Source: Cyclobacteriaceae bacterium (GTDB lineage: Bacteria > Bacteroidota > Bacteroidia > Cytophagales > Cyclobacteriaceae). Taken from it: 64,000 bases of DNA. The DNA lies in contig CP129487.1 of NCBI GenBank assembly GCA_030584025.1, forward strand, positions 3,377,001-3,441,000, read 5' to 3'. The stretch's first letter is position 1. Every line of letters starts with the position of its first letter. Of this stretch, positions 16,753 through 25,407 are shown piece by piece. The translations under genes were made by a program, and so were the position numbers. The notes below the pieces were generated by a model that was given only the letters and a program-made list of their open reading frames with translations, searched no databases and was not told where the DNA came from.

Positions 16753-17640
16753 ATGATTACCGATGACAAAACGGACTTCCTTTATTTATCAAATCTGCTA
16801 GCCAAAAAGAAGACATTTTTTAAATCATTCACCCAACTGCTACAAGATCAAAAAGTTGATTATGGATTGCTTCCATCTACCAAAGACATCTGGTGTGTAG
16901 ACTATATGCCTATTCAGGTGGAACATAATAAGTTTATCCGATTTAAGTACCAGCCAGATTACCTGCAAAATACCACCTACATATCTACGCAAACCGATAA
17001 TAAACAAGTTTGTGAAGCGATTGGGATAAGTACCCATGAAAGTCAGATTAAAATTGACGGTGGAAATGTGATAAAAGGGAACAACTGGGTAATCCTTACC
17101 GATAAAATCTTTAAGGAGAATCCTAATTATACTAAGCCTGAGTTAATCGATGAATTAGAGCATCTCTTTGAGTGCAAAGTCATAATCATCCCCCAGGAAC
17201 CAGGTGATTATACAGGTCATGCAGATGGAATCGTACGATACTATGACAACGATACTGTTTTAATTAATAATTATAAGCCAAACAACCAACCCGATTTTCA
17301 ACGCAAACTGATCAATGAATTAACGAATAATCACTTGGGGGTAATTAAAATTCCATTCACCCCATACAAGAATTTGAATCGCGAATCTGCGGATGGATTG
17401 TATATCAATTACCTTCAGATGAATAATCTTATTGTTCTACCAACTTTTAACATACAGGAAGATGATGTGGCCATAAGATTATTTGAGCAGTTATTCCCAA
17501 ACCAAACACTTAAAACAATAGACGCACGGGATGTATCCAAAGAGGGGGGCGTATTGAATTGCATAACATGGAACATTAAGAAGGTAGATACTCTCATCCA
17601 GATAAGCAACGCACCCTTTTATAATCCAGGTCAATCTTGA
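16753..17640 (+). CDS. Agmatine/peptidylarginine deiminase-like protein (guanidino-group-modifying superfamily)
   Basis: A 295-residue protein with the catalytic pattern of the Porphyromonas-type peptidylarginine deiminase and agmatine deiminase family: IWCVDYMPIQ (Trp47, Asp50), IDGGNVI (Asp102-Asn105), GHADGIVRYY (His156, Asp158), SADGLYINYLQMNNLIVLP, and GGVLNCITW with the nucleophile Cys270. The fold removes the imino group from arginine-like guanidines and gives citrulline-like products. The protein is shorter than housekeeping agmatine deiminase (about 350-370 residues). Its place in a mobile defence island, after an HNH nuclease and a small basic protein, argues for a role other than polyamine metabolism. 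That role is inference. Confidence 0.8.
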   Translation: MITDDKTDFLYLSNLLAKKKTFFKSFTQLLQDQKVDYGLLPSTKDIWCVDYMPIQVEHNKFIRFKYQPDYLQNTTYISTQTDNKQVCEAIGISTHESQIKIDGGNVIKGNNWVILTDKIFKENPNYTKPELIDELEHLFECKVIIIPQEPGDYTGHADGIVRYYDNDTVLINNYKPNNQPDFQRKLINELTNNHLGVIKIPFTPYKNLNRESADGLYINYLQMNNLIVLPTFNIQEDDVAIRLFEQLFPNQTLKTIDARDVSKEGGVLNCITWNIKKVDTLIQISNAPFYNPGQS

Positions 17641-17763
17641 AGCAGGTCTCGAATTCCACAATCTATAAAATTGGGTCTGAAATCGAGGTTATTTGATAGA
17701 GGACATAAAATGTCAGTGCCCGAACGTACCTATGCATAGTCAAACACATAAATCCATTTGGCT

Positions 17764-19023
17764 ATGGAAAACACCTTGCTTCAAATCACCTGTCCTGAAT
17801 GTGGGCATCAATTTTCTCCTGAAAAAGCAATTGAAAGTCATTTGCGTTCTCATTTGGAAAAGGAGTATGCCGAAAAAATGATGGCTAATAGCAAGATTAT
17901 TGAGGATCGCGCTATAGCCAAAACCCAAGCTGAATATTTGGAAAAAGTACAAATGCTTGAAGAGGAAGCCTCACAAAAGAGCCAGAAAATTAAAGAGCTC
18001 GAAAAACAATCTTTGATCCTTGTCCAGAAGGAAAGGGAGCTCAAGGAGAAAGAAGAGCGCTCTGAGTTAGAGATACAAAAACGAATTCTTGAAGGGGAAG
18101 CAAAAATCCGAGAGGAAGCAGAGCAAATAGCAAAAGCTAAAGCCGAACTTGTGTTCCAAGCAAAGGAAGCGGACCTTAAACGTCAACAAGAATCTATGGA
18201 GATTACGATAAAGAAAGCAGCTACAGAACTAGTTGATAAGGTACGCGAAGAAGAACGTTTAAAACTTTTAGAACTACAGAAGAAATTGGATGTACAAACA
18301 CGTATGGCCGAAGAGATGCAAAGAAAAGCCGAACAGGGCAGTATGCCGTTGCAGGGGGAAGTTCAAGAGATTGCCATAGAGGATTACTTAAGGAACACGT
18401 TCTCGCGAGATGAAATTCTTGAGATATCTAAAGGTGTACGTGGAGCAGATTGCGTTCATATTGTCAAGGATACTTACGGTAACGAATGTGGCAAGATTCT
18501 CTATGAAAGTAAGCGTACCAAGACATTTAACAAGGAATGGATTGTAAAACTGAAGGAAGATATGCGTCTTCGCCAGACGGAATTAGGTGTAATCGTAACG
18601 GAAGCAATGCCCGGTAATTTAACGCGGTTTGGACAAGTAGATGGAATTTGGATATGTTCCTTCACAGAATTCAAGAGTGTCTCTCTATTGATGAGGCATA
18701 CCTTGATCCGGATTGGAGAAGTGATTGCGGCACATGATAATAAAGGAGATAAAATGAAGTTGCTCTACGATTATTTAACTGGCAACGAGTTTCGTCAAAG
18801 AGTGGATGCAATTCGGGAGGCGTTTGAACTGATGAATTCAGATCTTCAAAAGGAGCGAACGCAGGCTATTGCAAATTTCGCTAGGAGAGAAAAGCAGATT
18901 TTCAAGGTAATGGAAAACACGGTTGCCTTGTATGGTGACGTTCGGGGAATAGCGGGCGGAGCTGTCCAAAGTATCAAGGCACTTGAACTTGATGACGACA
19001 AATTGCTGCAGCAAGCCTGCTAG
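17764..19023 (+). CDS. DUF2130 coiled-coil nuclease-like protein
   Basis: A 419-residue protein. The N-terminus has a zinc-finger-like CPECGHQFSPEKAIESHLRSH. A long Glu/Lys-rich coiled coil follows (about residues 40-190). The C-terminal DUF2130 domain contains GADCVHIVKD, CGKILYESKRTKTFNKEWI (Glu-x-Lys of a PD-(D/E)XK-like core) and LGVIVTEAMP. The family is common near restriction-modification genes and is thought to be nuclease-related; its reaction is not established. The ATG at 17764 is chosen over the TTG two codons earlier. The WYL regulator follows 71 bases on, after an inverted repeat. Confidence 0.8.
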   Translation: MENTLLQITCPECGHQFSPEKAIESHLRSHLEKEYAEKMMANSKIIEDRAIAKTQAEYLEKVQMLEEEASQKSQKIKELEKQSLILVQKERELKEKEERSELEIQKRILEGEAKIREEAEQIAKAKAELVFQAKEADLKRQQESMEITIKKAATELVDKVREEERLKLLELQKKLDVQTRMAEEMQRKAEQGSMPLQGEVQEIAIEDYLRNTFSRDEILEISKGVRGADCVHIVKDTYGNECGKILYESKRTKTFNKEWIVKLKEDMRLRQTELGVIVTEAMPGNLTRFGQVDGIWICSFTEFKSVSLLMRHTLIRIGEVIAAHDNKGDKMKLLYDYLTGNEFRQRVDAIREAFELMNSDLQKERTQAIANFARREKQIFKVMENTVALYGDVRGIAGGAVQSIKALELDDDKLLQQAC

Positions 19024-19056
19024 ATTGGTGTTTTTGAGCCATTTGGGGGCTTTTCT

Positions 19057-19079
19057 GGCGATAATTGGCTATTATCGCC
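19057..19079 (+). promoter_or_regulatory. Perfect inverted repeat before the WYL regulator gene, candidate operator
   Basis: GGCGATAAT (19057-19065) and ATTATCGCC (19071-19079) form 9-bp perfect arms around 5 bases, 15 bases before the WYL start codon. WYL repressors of phage-defence loci (BrxR, CapW) bind inverted repeats of this size upstream of their own genes, so autoregulation is likely. Confidence 0.55.
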
Positions 19080-19094
19080 CAAAGATCAGAAGTT

Positions 19095-20084
19095 ATGCCC
19101 CCTACCAGAAAACCCCACGAAAGAGCCGAAATTTTGGACGAATTGTTAGCTCATGGAAAATGGACAGGCAAGGAATTATTGGAAAGGGTCAACGAAAAGC
19201 TCCAGAATTTGGATGGCGAAACAATTGACATACGGACGCTCCGCAGAGACTTCGACTACCTCGAATCGAAGAGAGCTCCCTTACACCGTCCAATTAAAGG
19301 CGATATGTACTATTACTATACGGAAACATTCTCTCTTAAGAATATTCCCTTAGATGGTGACGATCTGCGAGCGCTCAAACAAGCGATTAGTATTTTAAGA
19401 AAAGTTGAAAACTTTCAAATGATGGATGAATTGGATTTAATAATAGGAAAGCTTGCAAACCGAATACACACCAATGTGCCGGATAATCAAACCATTGTAC
19501 AGTTTGAAAATCATACTCGCGCCAAGGGTGCTGATAAATTCAACGACCTTTTTGATGCGATTCGTGAACAAACAGCTATTGAAGTAACCTATCAGTCATA
19601 TAAGCATCCAGCTCCAAAGGAATTTGTAGTTCACCCCTACTTGCTAAAAGAGTATCGTAATAGATGGTGGTTAATAGGGAGAGACGAAAAATCAAACAGG
19701 GTACTTACTCTCGGGTTAGATCGTATTCAAAAGATCAAAGTATCAAAGGAGGAATATATCGTAAATGATTTATTTCATCCAGATACCTTCTTTGATAAAG
19801 CTATTGGAGTCTCAATTGATTATAACGGGAAACCTGAAGACATAATTTTGAAGGTCAATCCTGTTTCAGTACAGCACGTTGAATCAAAACCAATACACAA
19901 GGATCAGGAAGAAGTTAGCAGAGAGACAGATGGCAGTTGGATAATAAAACTTAACCTAATGATCAACTACGAACTCAAAGCCACAATTCTTGGGTTTGGT
20001 GATGGGATAGAAGTTCTTGAGCCAATTTATCTGAGAGATGAAGTCAAGGTGATTTTGGAAAAATCTAGGGCCCAATACAAATAG
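19095..20084 (+). CDS. WYL-domain transcriptional regulator
   Basis: A 329-residue regulator. The N-terminal winged helix-turn-helix covers about residues 5-75 (RTLRRDFDYLESKRAPLHRP). The WYL domain covers about 140-230 with QTAIEVTYQSYKHPAPKEFV, HPYLLKEYRNRWWLIGRDE and LGLDRIQKIKV; a WCX-like tail follows. Related proteins repress BREX and CBASS operons until a nucleotide or other ligand binds the WYL domain. The ATG at 19095 is used instead of the upstream TTG, which overlaps the candidate operator. The restriction-modification operon begins 55 bases after its stop. Confidence 0.88.
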   Translation: MPPTRKPHERAEILDELLAHGKWTGKELLERVNEKLQNLDGETIDIRTLRRDFDYLESKRAPLHRPIKGDMYYYYTETFSLKNIPLDGDDLRALKQAISILRKVENFQMMDELDLIIGKLANRIHTNVPDNQTIVQFENHTRAKGADKFNDLFDAIREQTAIEVTYQSYKHPAPKEFVVHPYLLKEYRNRWWLIGRDEKSNRVLTLGLDRIQKIKVSKEEYIVNDLFHPDTFFDKAIGVSIDYNGKPEDIILKVNPVSVQHVESKPIHKDQEEVSRETDGSWIIKLNLMINYELKATILGFGDGIEVLEPIYLRDEVKVILEKSRAQYK

Positions 20085-20085
20085 A

Positions 20086-20102
20086 GTGACTTAAAATGTC
20101 AC
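20086..20102 (+). promoter_or_regulatory. Palindrome upstream of the methyltransferase-kinase operon, candidate operator
   Basis: GTGAC-TTAAAAT-GTCAC is a perfect 5-7-5 palindrome 37 bases before the start of the methyltransferase-kinase gene and 1 base after the WYL stop. The core TGAC-N7-GTCA also occurs upstream of the CBASS operon at 30040-30054. Confidence 0.45.
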
Positions 20103-20139
20103 GTACAGAACCTTAATTCGCATTGTATTTAGAAACGAA

Positions 20140-22941
20140 ATGACACTGCACGAAGCAATAGAACTTGTCTTGATAGAATTTGGTAGTCCGATGACTGCCC
20201 AAGAAATTGTGGAGATCATAAATGAAAGGGGTCTGTATAAGAAGGCGGCAGGTGAAAATGTTTCAGCTGGACAGATATCTGCTCGTGTAAACAATTATCC
20301 CGGTTTGTTTCAAAAAGTGGGTAATGAGATCATGCTACATGGCAAGTCAAGTGCAAGCCTAAACAATCTCCTCTTTCATATTGCAGATAAGCTGCGGTCT
20401 AAATCCATTACCAATCCTGATTTAGTTCTTGGGTTCTTATTGTTTTATTTCCGCTCGTCAGAAGTAAAAGCAGGTGAAAGTTATTTTGGTACCCACTTCA
20501 ATAATGGCTTCGGTGAGGATTTAAAGTCTCATATAATGGATGCAGTTACGAGGCTCTCCAAACACATCGATTTTGCAGGTGCCACTGATGAGTTAGCTTT
20601 TACTTTCAGAAGCCTTAACAGCGACACGCTGCAGCAAATTATTGGTGACCTTACGTTGTTTGATTTTTCACCGGATTCAATTTCTCATAAGGAATTTTGC
20701 AAGACATTTAATTATTTTCTGAATTCATTTTCAGGCTGGGGCCGCGATACTGGAGAATCTTCAACTCCTGAGCTAATCTCCAAGTACATCTCATCCTTGA
20801 TAAAAATTAAACCAGGTGAGACTTTGTGTGATCCCTTCGCTGGAAATGCTGGTTTGGCCACTGAACTACTCAAGTCCGGTGGCGGCTCTGGTAGTGTTCT
20901 CCAGGACATCAATGGAGTCAGTGTGATTCTGGGGAAGATGAATTTGATTCTTCACGGTTTGGGTGACGTAGTATATAGCCAAGGCAATTCCATTAATTTA
21001 CTAGGAACTCCACTCGAGCACGGACAATTTAGTTATGTTGTCACCCATCCCCCGTTCGGGATTCGATATACACCCGATGATTTATCTAAACTTCCAGCTA
21101 GTTTTTTTAGATCAAGTGCTAGAGGAGAGAATATTCACATACAGCTGGCTCTTCACCTGCTTCAGCCATATGGAAAAGCTATCATTTTAATCCCGGATGG
21201 TTTCCTTTTTACAAATGATAACAGTTCCAAGGAGATAAAACGTATGTTGCTTCTGAATGATTGGATAGAAGCCGTACACTCATTCCCATCTGGAAGTTTT
21301 AAGCCGTATTCTGCGGTTAATACATCACTGCTCATTCTTAATAAGAACAAATCGGAAGAGCTAAGGGGAAGAATTATTTTCAAGCAGATTAGTGAGGATG
21401 AACTAGGAAATGTTGGAGAATCTGCAAATGTACCATTCGCGGTGTCTGAGCCAGCAGGTACATATCGAGATAGTGACAAAACGGTTGTTGTTAATATTGA
21501 TAGAGTTCTTCAAAATGATCTTCTTTTGAATGCTAACAGATACCTAAATGAAATTTCACTTGGTCCTGGATTTCAAACGCTTGAGAGTGTCTTAAAGACT
21601 TATTCGACTGGAGCCGTTATTAGTAAGAAGTACCTTGATTCTCGCGAAGGAATACCTTTCATTACTATTAAAGACCTATCTGACTCAGATATTGATTTTG
21701 TATTGCCAGCTCATGAAATATCAACTCATGTGGGTAAGATGTCATTGGTTAAGCCAAATGCACTTGCATGGGATGGTGCAGTGCTAGTAGCAAAAGTCGG
21801 CAACAAATTGAAACCAACTATATTCTCCGCTACTACACCTATATCATCTGCTGCCTTCAGTTCCAATATTATTGCACTTTATCCAGAGGAATCAGTAATA
21901 AGTAAAGAGTACTTGGTATTGCAACTCAATCAGCCCTATTTTAATCAGCAATTAGATCAAATTAGAGCTGGGTCTGCTCAAGTCTTCCTACAGCTAAAGG
22001 ACTTGCTTCAGTTAAAAGTGAAGGTTCCTTCGCTTGATGAGCAGGAAAAGCAGCTTTTGAAAATTTATAGAGCCAAGGATCAATCTCATCGTATTTCTAA
22101 AATTGATCGTGAACAAGTAGAGGAGGAAACTCAAGGAACTCTCATTTCAGCTATAAAGCATGAATTTTCAAACCTTCAAGTTTTACTTGATAGCGGCATT
22201 ACTTCATTAAAACTTTTTGTTAATCGTAAAAATGCAGAAGGAACCCCGGTTTCATGGGATGAAAAGATCGTTGATCTGCCAGATGCTCGAACATTGGCCC
22301 AAATAGTAACTGAACAAGAGTCAGTGTTACGAGAAATGGGCAACCTTTTTGTTGACATGCAAAGCTTACTAAACCTTAAAAGATCAAACTTAAACCGTGA
22401 ACGAGTTGAACTTAAAGATTACTTCAAGAGTCAGGTAAATCAAATGAGTGATCAGCTAAACGGGGTTAGTGTATTCTATGAAAGAAGTGAACGAGAAAGA
22501 AAAGAACGTTATGTGGCAATGCTTGATAAAACTCTATTTTCTAAAGTTGTGAAAAACTTTCTTTTAAATAGTGTAAAACATGGCTTTTCAGAAGAAGCTG
22601 TATCCAGAAAAATGATACTGTTTGAATTTTCAATTAGCGAAGATGAACTTTGGATAGAAATAACCATGATGAACAATGGCAAAAAACTTCCTGAGGGATT
22701 TACTTTTGAAAATTTTATTTCTTTTGGAGGCAAATCCGGCACAAGTCGTGGCGCAGGAATTGGAGGATATTTGATGAATCGAGCTATTCAACTACACGAT
22801 GGAACATTTGAAATTCAGGAACTCCAAGAAGGTACTATTTTATATATTAACTCAAAACAAAGTACCACAGCTATGCTTTCGCATGCGTTTATTCCGGGTA
22901 TTGCTTTTAAAATTCGCTTACCTTATAAAATTAGCACATGA
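20140..22941 (+). CDS. HARE-HTH, N6-methyltransferase-like, TRD and histidine kinase fusion protein
   Basis: A 933-residue four-part protein. Residues 1-68 form a HARE-type winged helix (LHEAIELVLIEFGSPMTAQE). About residues 195-450 resemble the HsdM type I DNA methyltransferase: motif I DPFAGNAG (231-238), but motif IV reads THPPFG (302-307), with His where Asn or Asp is expected, so methylation may be lost. About residues 475-660 resemble one HsdS target-recognition domain, ending in a coiled coil. The last 270 residues are a histidine-kinase core: H-box KHEFSN with His674, N-box KNFLLNSVKHGF (Asn810), and G2 box GAGIGG (871-876). The G1 Asp is replaced (MMNNGK). No transmembrane segment is seen. 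The stop overlaps the receiver gene by 4 bases, and hsdM, hsdS and hsdR follow. Confidence 0.85.
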   Translation: MTLHEAIELVLIEFGSPMTAQEIVEIINERGLYKKAAGENVSAGQISARVNNYPGLFQKVGNEIMLHGKSSASLNNLLFHIADKLRSKSITNPDLVLGFLLFYFRSSEVKAGESYFGTHFNNGFGEDLKSHIMDAVTRLSKHIDFAGATDELAFTFRSLNSDTLQQIIGDLTLFDFSPDSISHKEFCKTFNYFLNSFSGWGRDTGESSTPELISKYISSLIKIKPGETLCDPFAGNAGLATELLKSGGGSGSVLQDINGVSVILGKMNLILHGLGDVVYSQGNSINLLGTPLEHGQFSYVVTHPPFGIRYTPDDLSKLPASFFRSSARGENIHIQLALHLLQPYGKAIILIPDGFLFTNDNSSKEIKRMLLLNDWIEAVHSFPSGSFKPYSAVNTSLLILNKNKSEELRGRIIFKQISEDELGNVGESANVPFAVSEPAGTYRDSDKTVVVNIDRVLQNDLLLNANRYLNEISLGPGFQTLESVLKTYSTGAVISKKYLDSREGIPFITIKDLSDSDIDFVLPAHEISTHVGKMSLVKPNALAWDGAVLVAKVGNKLKPTIFSATTPISSAAFSSNIIALYPEESVISKEYLVLQLNQPYFNQQLDQIRAGSAQVFLQLKDLLQLKVKVPSLDEQEKQLLKIYRAKDQSHRISKIDREQVEEETQGTLISAIKHEFSNLQVLLDSGITSLKLFVNRKNAEGTPVSWDEKIVDLPDARTLAQIVTEQESVLREMGNLFVDMQSLLNLKRSNLNRERVELKDYFKSQVNQMSDQLNGVSVFYERSERERKERYVAMLDKTLFSKVVKNFLLNSVKHGFSEEAVSRKMILFEFSISEDELWIEITMMNNGKKLPEGFTFENFISFGGKSGTSRGAGIGGYLMNRAIQLHDGTFEIQELQEGTILYINSKQSTTAMLSHAFIPGIAFKIRLPYKIST

Positions 22942-23864
22942 TTCGAATTTTACTTAGTGACGACAATGCTGCGTTTCGACAATCCAGTCGGGAGATTGGT
23001 GCTGCGCTCAACTGTGATTTAAATTGTTATGATGACTGGGAGAATGCGCAAGTAGAGTTGGATAGTAACTTCAACAAATATCATGCTGTCATCATCGATG
23101 GCAAAGGGAAATTACGAGACAGTTCAAAGGGTGAAGATAAGCGGCACTTAATAGAGGCGGTAACTTGGTTGCGAGAACAACGTGCAAAAGGAAGGTTTGT
23201 ACCAGTTGTTATATATACAGGCTTTCATCCAGAAATAGAACCAATTACTTCATTAAACGATCAAATTCTAAGGGTTTTTGATAAGTCAAAAACTAAGTTC
23301 GAGGACGTCATAGCGTTTCTTAAAATTGAAGTAGCAAAGCTGCCTTCCGAAAAACTGAAAAATAGCTATCCTGCAGTTTTTGGGTTTTCAATGAGATATT
23401 TCTCAAGAGAGAATCAAACAATTCTGCTTAAAGTCCTTGATGATCTAAACAATGGTAATGAGGATTTCCTTTGGAAGAAAAGTACACTTGACAATTTAAG
23501 GAGACTCAATGAAGCACTCGTTGACACAATTCCTCTCCACTATTACAATCCACCGTTTGAGCTCAAATCATACATTGAAAAAATCAACAGGGAGAATCCA
23601 CCTCGCGGAAAAGCAGCCACACTTGGGAATAGAACCATTACGATTACGGATTTTTTTGGAGTAGATTTAAAGGCCAGATCAAATAAGGAATTGCCAGGTT
23701 ACATAAGTAACGTAATTAAAAACATATACTTTACCGCATCAACTTACGCAGCTCATACGCCAGAGAATGACAACGGAGATTATCCCTCAGCCGATATGAT
23801 CTTGGGACTTGTGTATTCCCATTTTGGGTGCTACCATTGGTTTAATTCCATTATTAAAGATTAA
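22938..23864 (+). CDS. Receiver-domain protein with an unassigned C-terminal domain
   Basis: A 308-residue response-regulator-like protein. The N-terminal receiver has all key residues: Asp8-Asp9 (LLSDDN), phospho-acceptor Asp54 (VIIDGKGK), Thr94 (VVIYTG) and Lys116 (VFDKSK). The C-terminal part, about residues 130-308, matches no output domain I know. It is helical and includes FEDVIAFLKIEV and GNRTITITDFFGVDLKA. It overlaps the methyltransferase-kinase gene by 4 bases and lies 7 bases before hsdM, so it is the natural phosphorylation partner of the kinase half of that fusion. The partnership is inferred from position and domain content. Confidence 0.82.
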   Translation: MIRILLSDDNAAFRQSSREIGAALNCDLNCYDDWENAQVELDSNFNKYHAVIIDGKGKLRDSSKGEDKRHLIEAVTWLREQRAKGRFVPVVIYTGFHPEIEPITSLNDQILRVFDKSKTKFEDVIAFLKIEVAKLPSEKLKNSYPAVFGFSMRYFSRENQTILLKVLDDLNNGNEDFLWKKSTLDNLRRLNEALVDTIPLHYYNPPFELKSYIEKINRENPPRGKAATLGNRTITITDFFGVDLKARSNKELPGYISNVIKNIYFTASTYAAHTPENDNGDYPSADMILGLVYSHFGCYHWFNSIIKD

Positions 23865-23871
23865 GACTAAG

Positions 23872-25407
23872 ATGATTACTGGCGAACTACGCTCACAAAT
23901 TGATAAAGTATGGGATACCTTCTGGTCTGGAGGGTTAGCAAACCCATTACTTGTAATGGAACAAATTACCTATTTGCTTTTTATCAAGCGTCTTGATGAA
24001 ATTCAGACTTTAAAAGAGAAGAAAGCGAACGATCTCGGCAAGCCTATTGAGGATCCAATTTTTACGAAGAAGCAATATGAACTTCGTTGGAGTAAGTTCA
24101 AGGATAAGGATGCTGAGATCATGTACCAGTTGTTTACGAAAGATGAAGGTGTGTTCGCATTTATTCGTTCACTCGGTAATAGTCAGAAAAGTACATTCAG
24201 TAGATACATGAAAGGGGCTACTTTCATGATTCCAACACCGCGTTTACTTTCATTAGTCGTGGATTTGCTTAATAAGATTGATATGAGCAACCGCGATACG
24301 AAAGGAGATGTGTACGAGTATCTCTTGAGCAAGATCGCGAGCGCGGGACAAAACGGACAATTCCGCACACCGCGCCATATCATCAAGCTAATGGTGGCGA
24401 TGATGGAACCTACCCTTGATGATGTTGTCTGCGATCCGAGCGCGGGATCGTGTGGCTTCCTCGTTACTGCGAGTGAATACATCCGCGAGAAGTACCCGAA
24501 GGAACTGCTGAAGACTGAGAACAAAAAGCACTTCGAGAACAAGATGTTCATGGGCATGGAGTTTGATCCAACCATGTTGCGCATTGGTGCCATGAACATG
24601 ATGCTGCACGGTATTGAAGGCGTGCAACTAAAAGATGTAGATGCGCTGAGCCAGGCCAATGCAGGATTTTTTGAGTCGTGTACGCTCATGCTTGCCAATC
24701 CACCATTCAAAGGGAGCCTGGATGAAGATGTGATCTACAACGAGCTGACGAAAACGGTAAAGACGAAGAAAACCGAATTATTATTCCTTGCGCTTATGCT
24801 GCGTGGATTGAAGCCCGGTGGCCGTGCTGCGGTGATTGTACCCGATGGTGTGTTGTTTGGAAGCAATAAAGCCAATGTTGACATCAGAAAAGAGTTGATC
24901 GAGCGCCATCACCTGCAGGCGGTCATCTCAATGCCAAGTGGTGTCTTCAAGCCTTACGCTGGAGTCAGTACCGCGATTCTCATCTTCCAAAAATCAGGCA
25001 AAGGCGGAACGAAGGATGTGTGGTTCTGCGAGATGAGAGCCGATGGTTATTCACTCGATGACAAACGCACGCCACAGGCACCGGAGTTCGAAAACTTCAA
25101 ACAATTGGAGGCAACTGCTGAAGTGAAAGGTACCGACCTCCCACGGATTCTCCATACCTGGCGCAATTTGAAAGCCCATCACAAGCAAGTGGAGAAGCTA
25201 CCGGAGAAGGGAAGAAACACCGAGAGTTTTTTCGTTAACAAGGAGGAGCTTGCAAAGAACAACTACGACTTAAGCATGAATCGATACCGGCTGATTGAAC
25301 ATGTGGAGGTTGAGTATGAGAAGCCGAGGGATATTATTAAAGCTATTCGGAAACTGGATGAACAACGCAATAAGGAATTGTCGGAACTTGAGTTGTTATT
25401 GAAATGA
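23872..25407 (+). CDS. hsdM: Type I restriction-modification methyltransferase subunit HsdM
   Basis: A 511-residue N6-adenine DNA methyltransferase, the modification subunit that pairs with HsdS. It has the HsdM N-terminal domain (LRSQIDKVWDTFWSGGLANP), AdoMet motif I VCDPSAGSCGFLVTA and an intact catalytic motif IV LANPPFKGSLD. The ATG at 23872 is chosen; an earlier in-frame ATG lies inside the receiver gene. It overlaps hsdS by 4 bases. From about base 24280 the GC content and codon use rise to the level of the host chromosome, unlike the AT-rich genes before it, so the operon looks like a mosaic. Confidence 0.95.
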   Translation: MITGELRSQIDKVWDTFWSGGLANPLLVMEQITYLLFIKRLDEIQTLKEKKANDLGKPIEDPIFTKKQYELRWSKFKDKDAEIMYQLFTKDEGVFAFIRSLGNSQKSTFSRYMKGATFMIPTPRLLSLVVDLLNKIDMSNRDTKGDVYEYLLSKIASAGQNGQFRTPRHIIKLMVAMMEPTLDDVVCDPSAGSCGFLVTASEYIREKYPKELLKTENKKHFENKMFMGMEFDPTMLRIGAMNMMLHGIEGVQLKDVDALSQANAGFFESCTLMLANPPFKGSLDEDVIYNELTKTVKTKKTELLFLALMLRGLKPGGRAAVIVPDGVLFGSNKANVDIRKELIERHHLQAVISMPSGVFKPYAGVSTAILIFQKSGKGGTKDVWFCEMRADGYSLDDKRTPQAPEFENFKQLEATAEVKGTDLPRILHTWRNLKAHHKQVEKLPEKGRNTESFFVNKEELAKNNYDLSMNRYRLIEHVEVEYEKPRDIIKAIRKLDEQRNKELSELELLLK

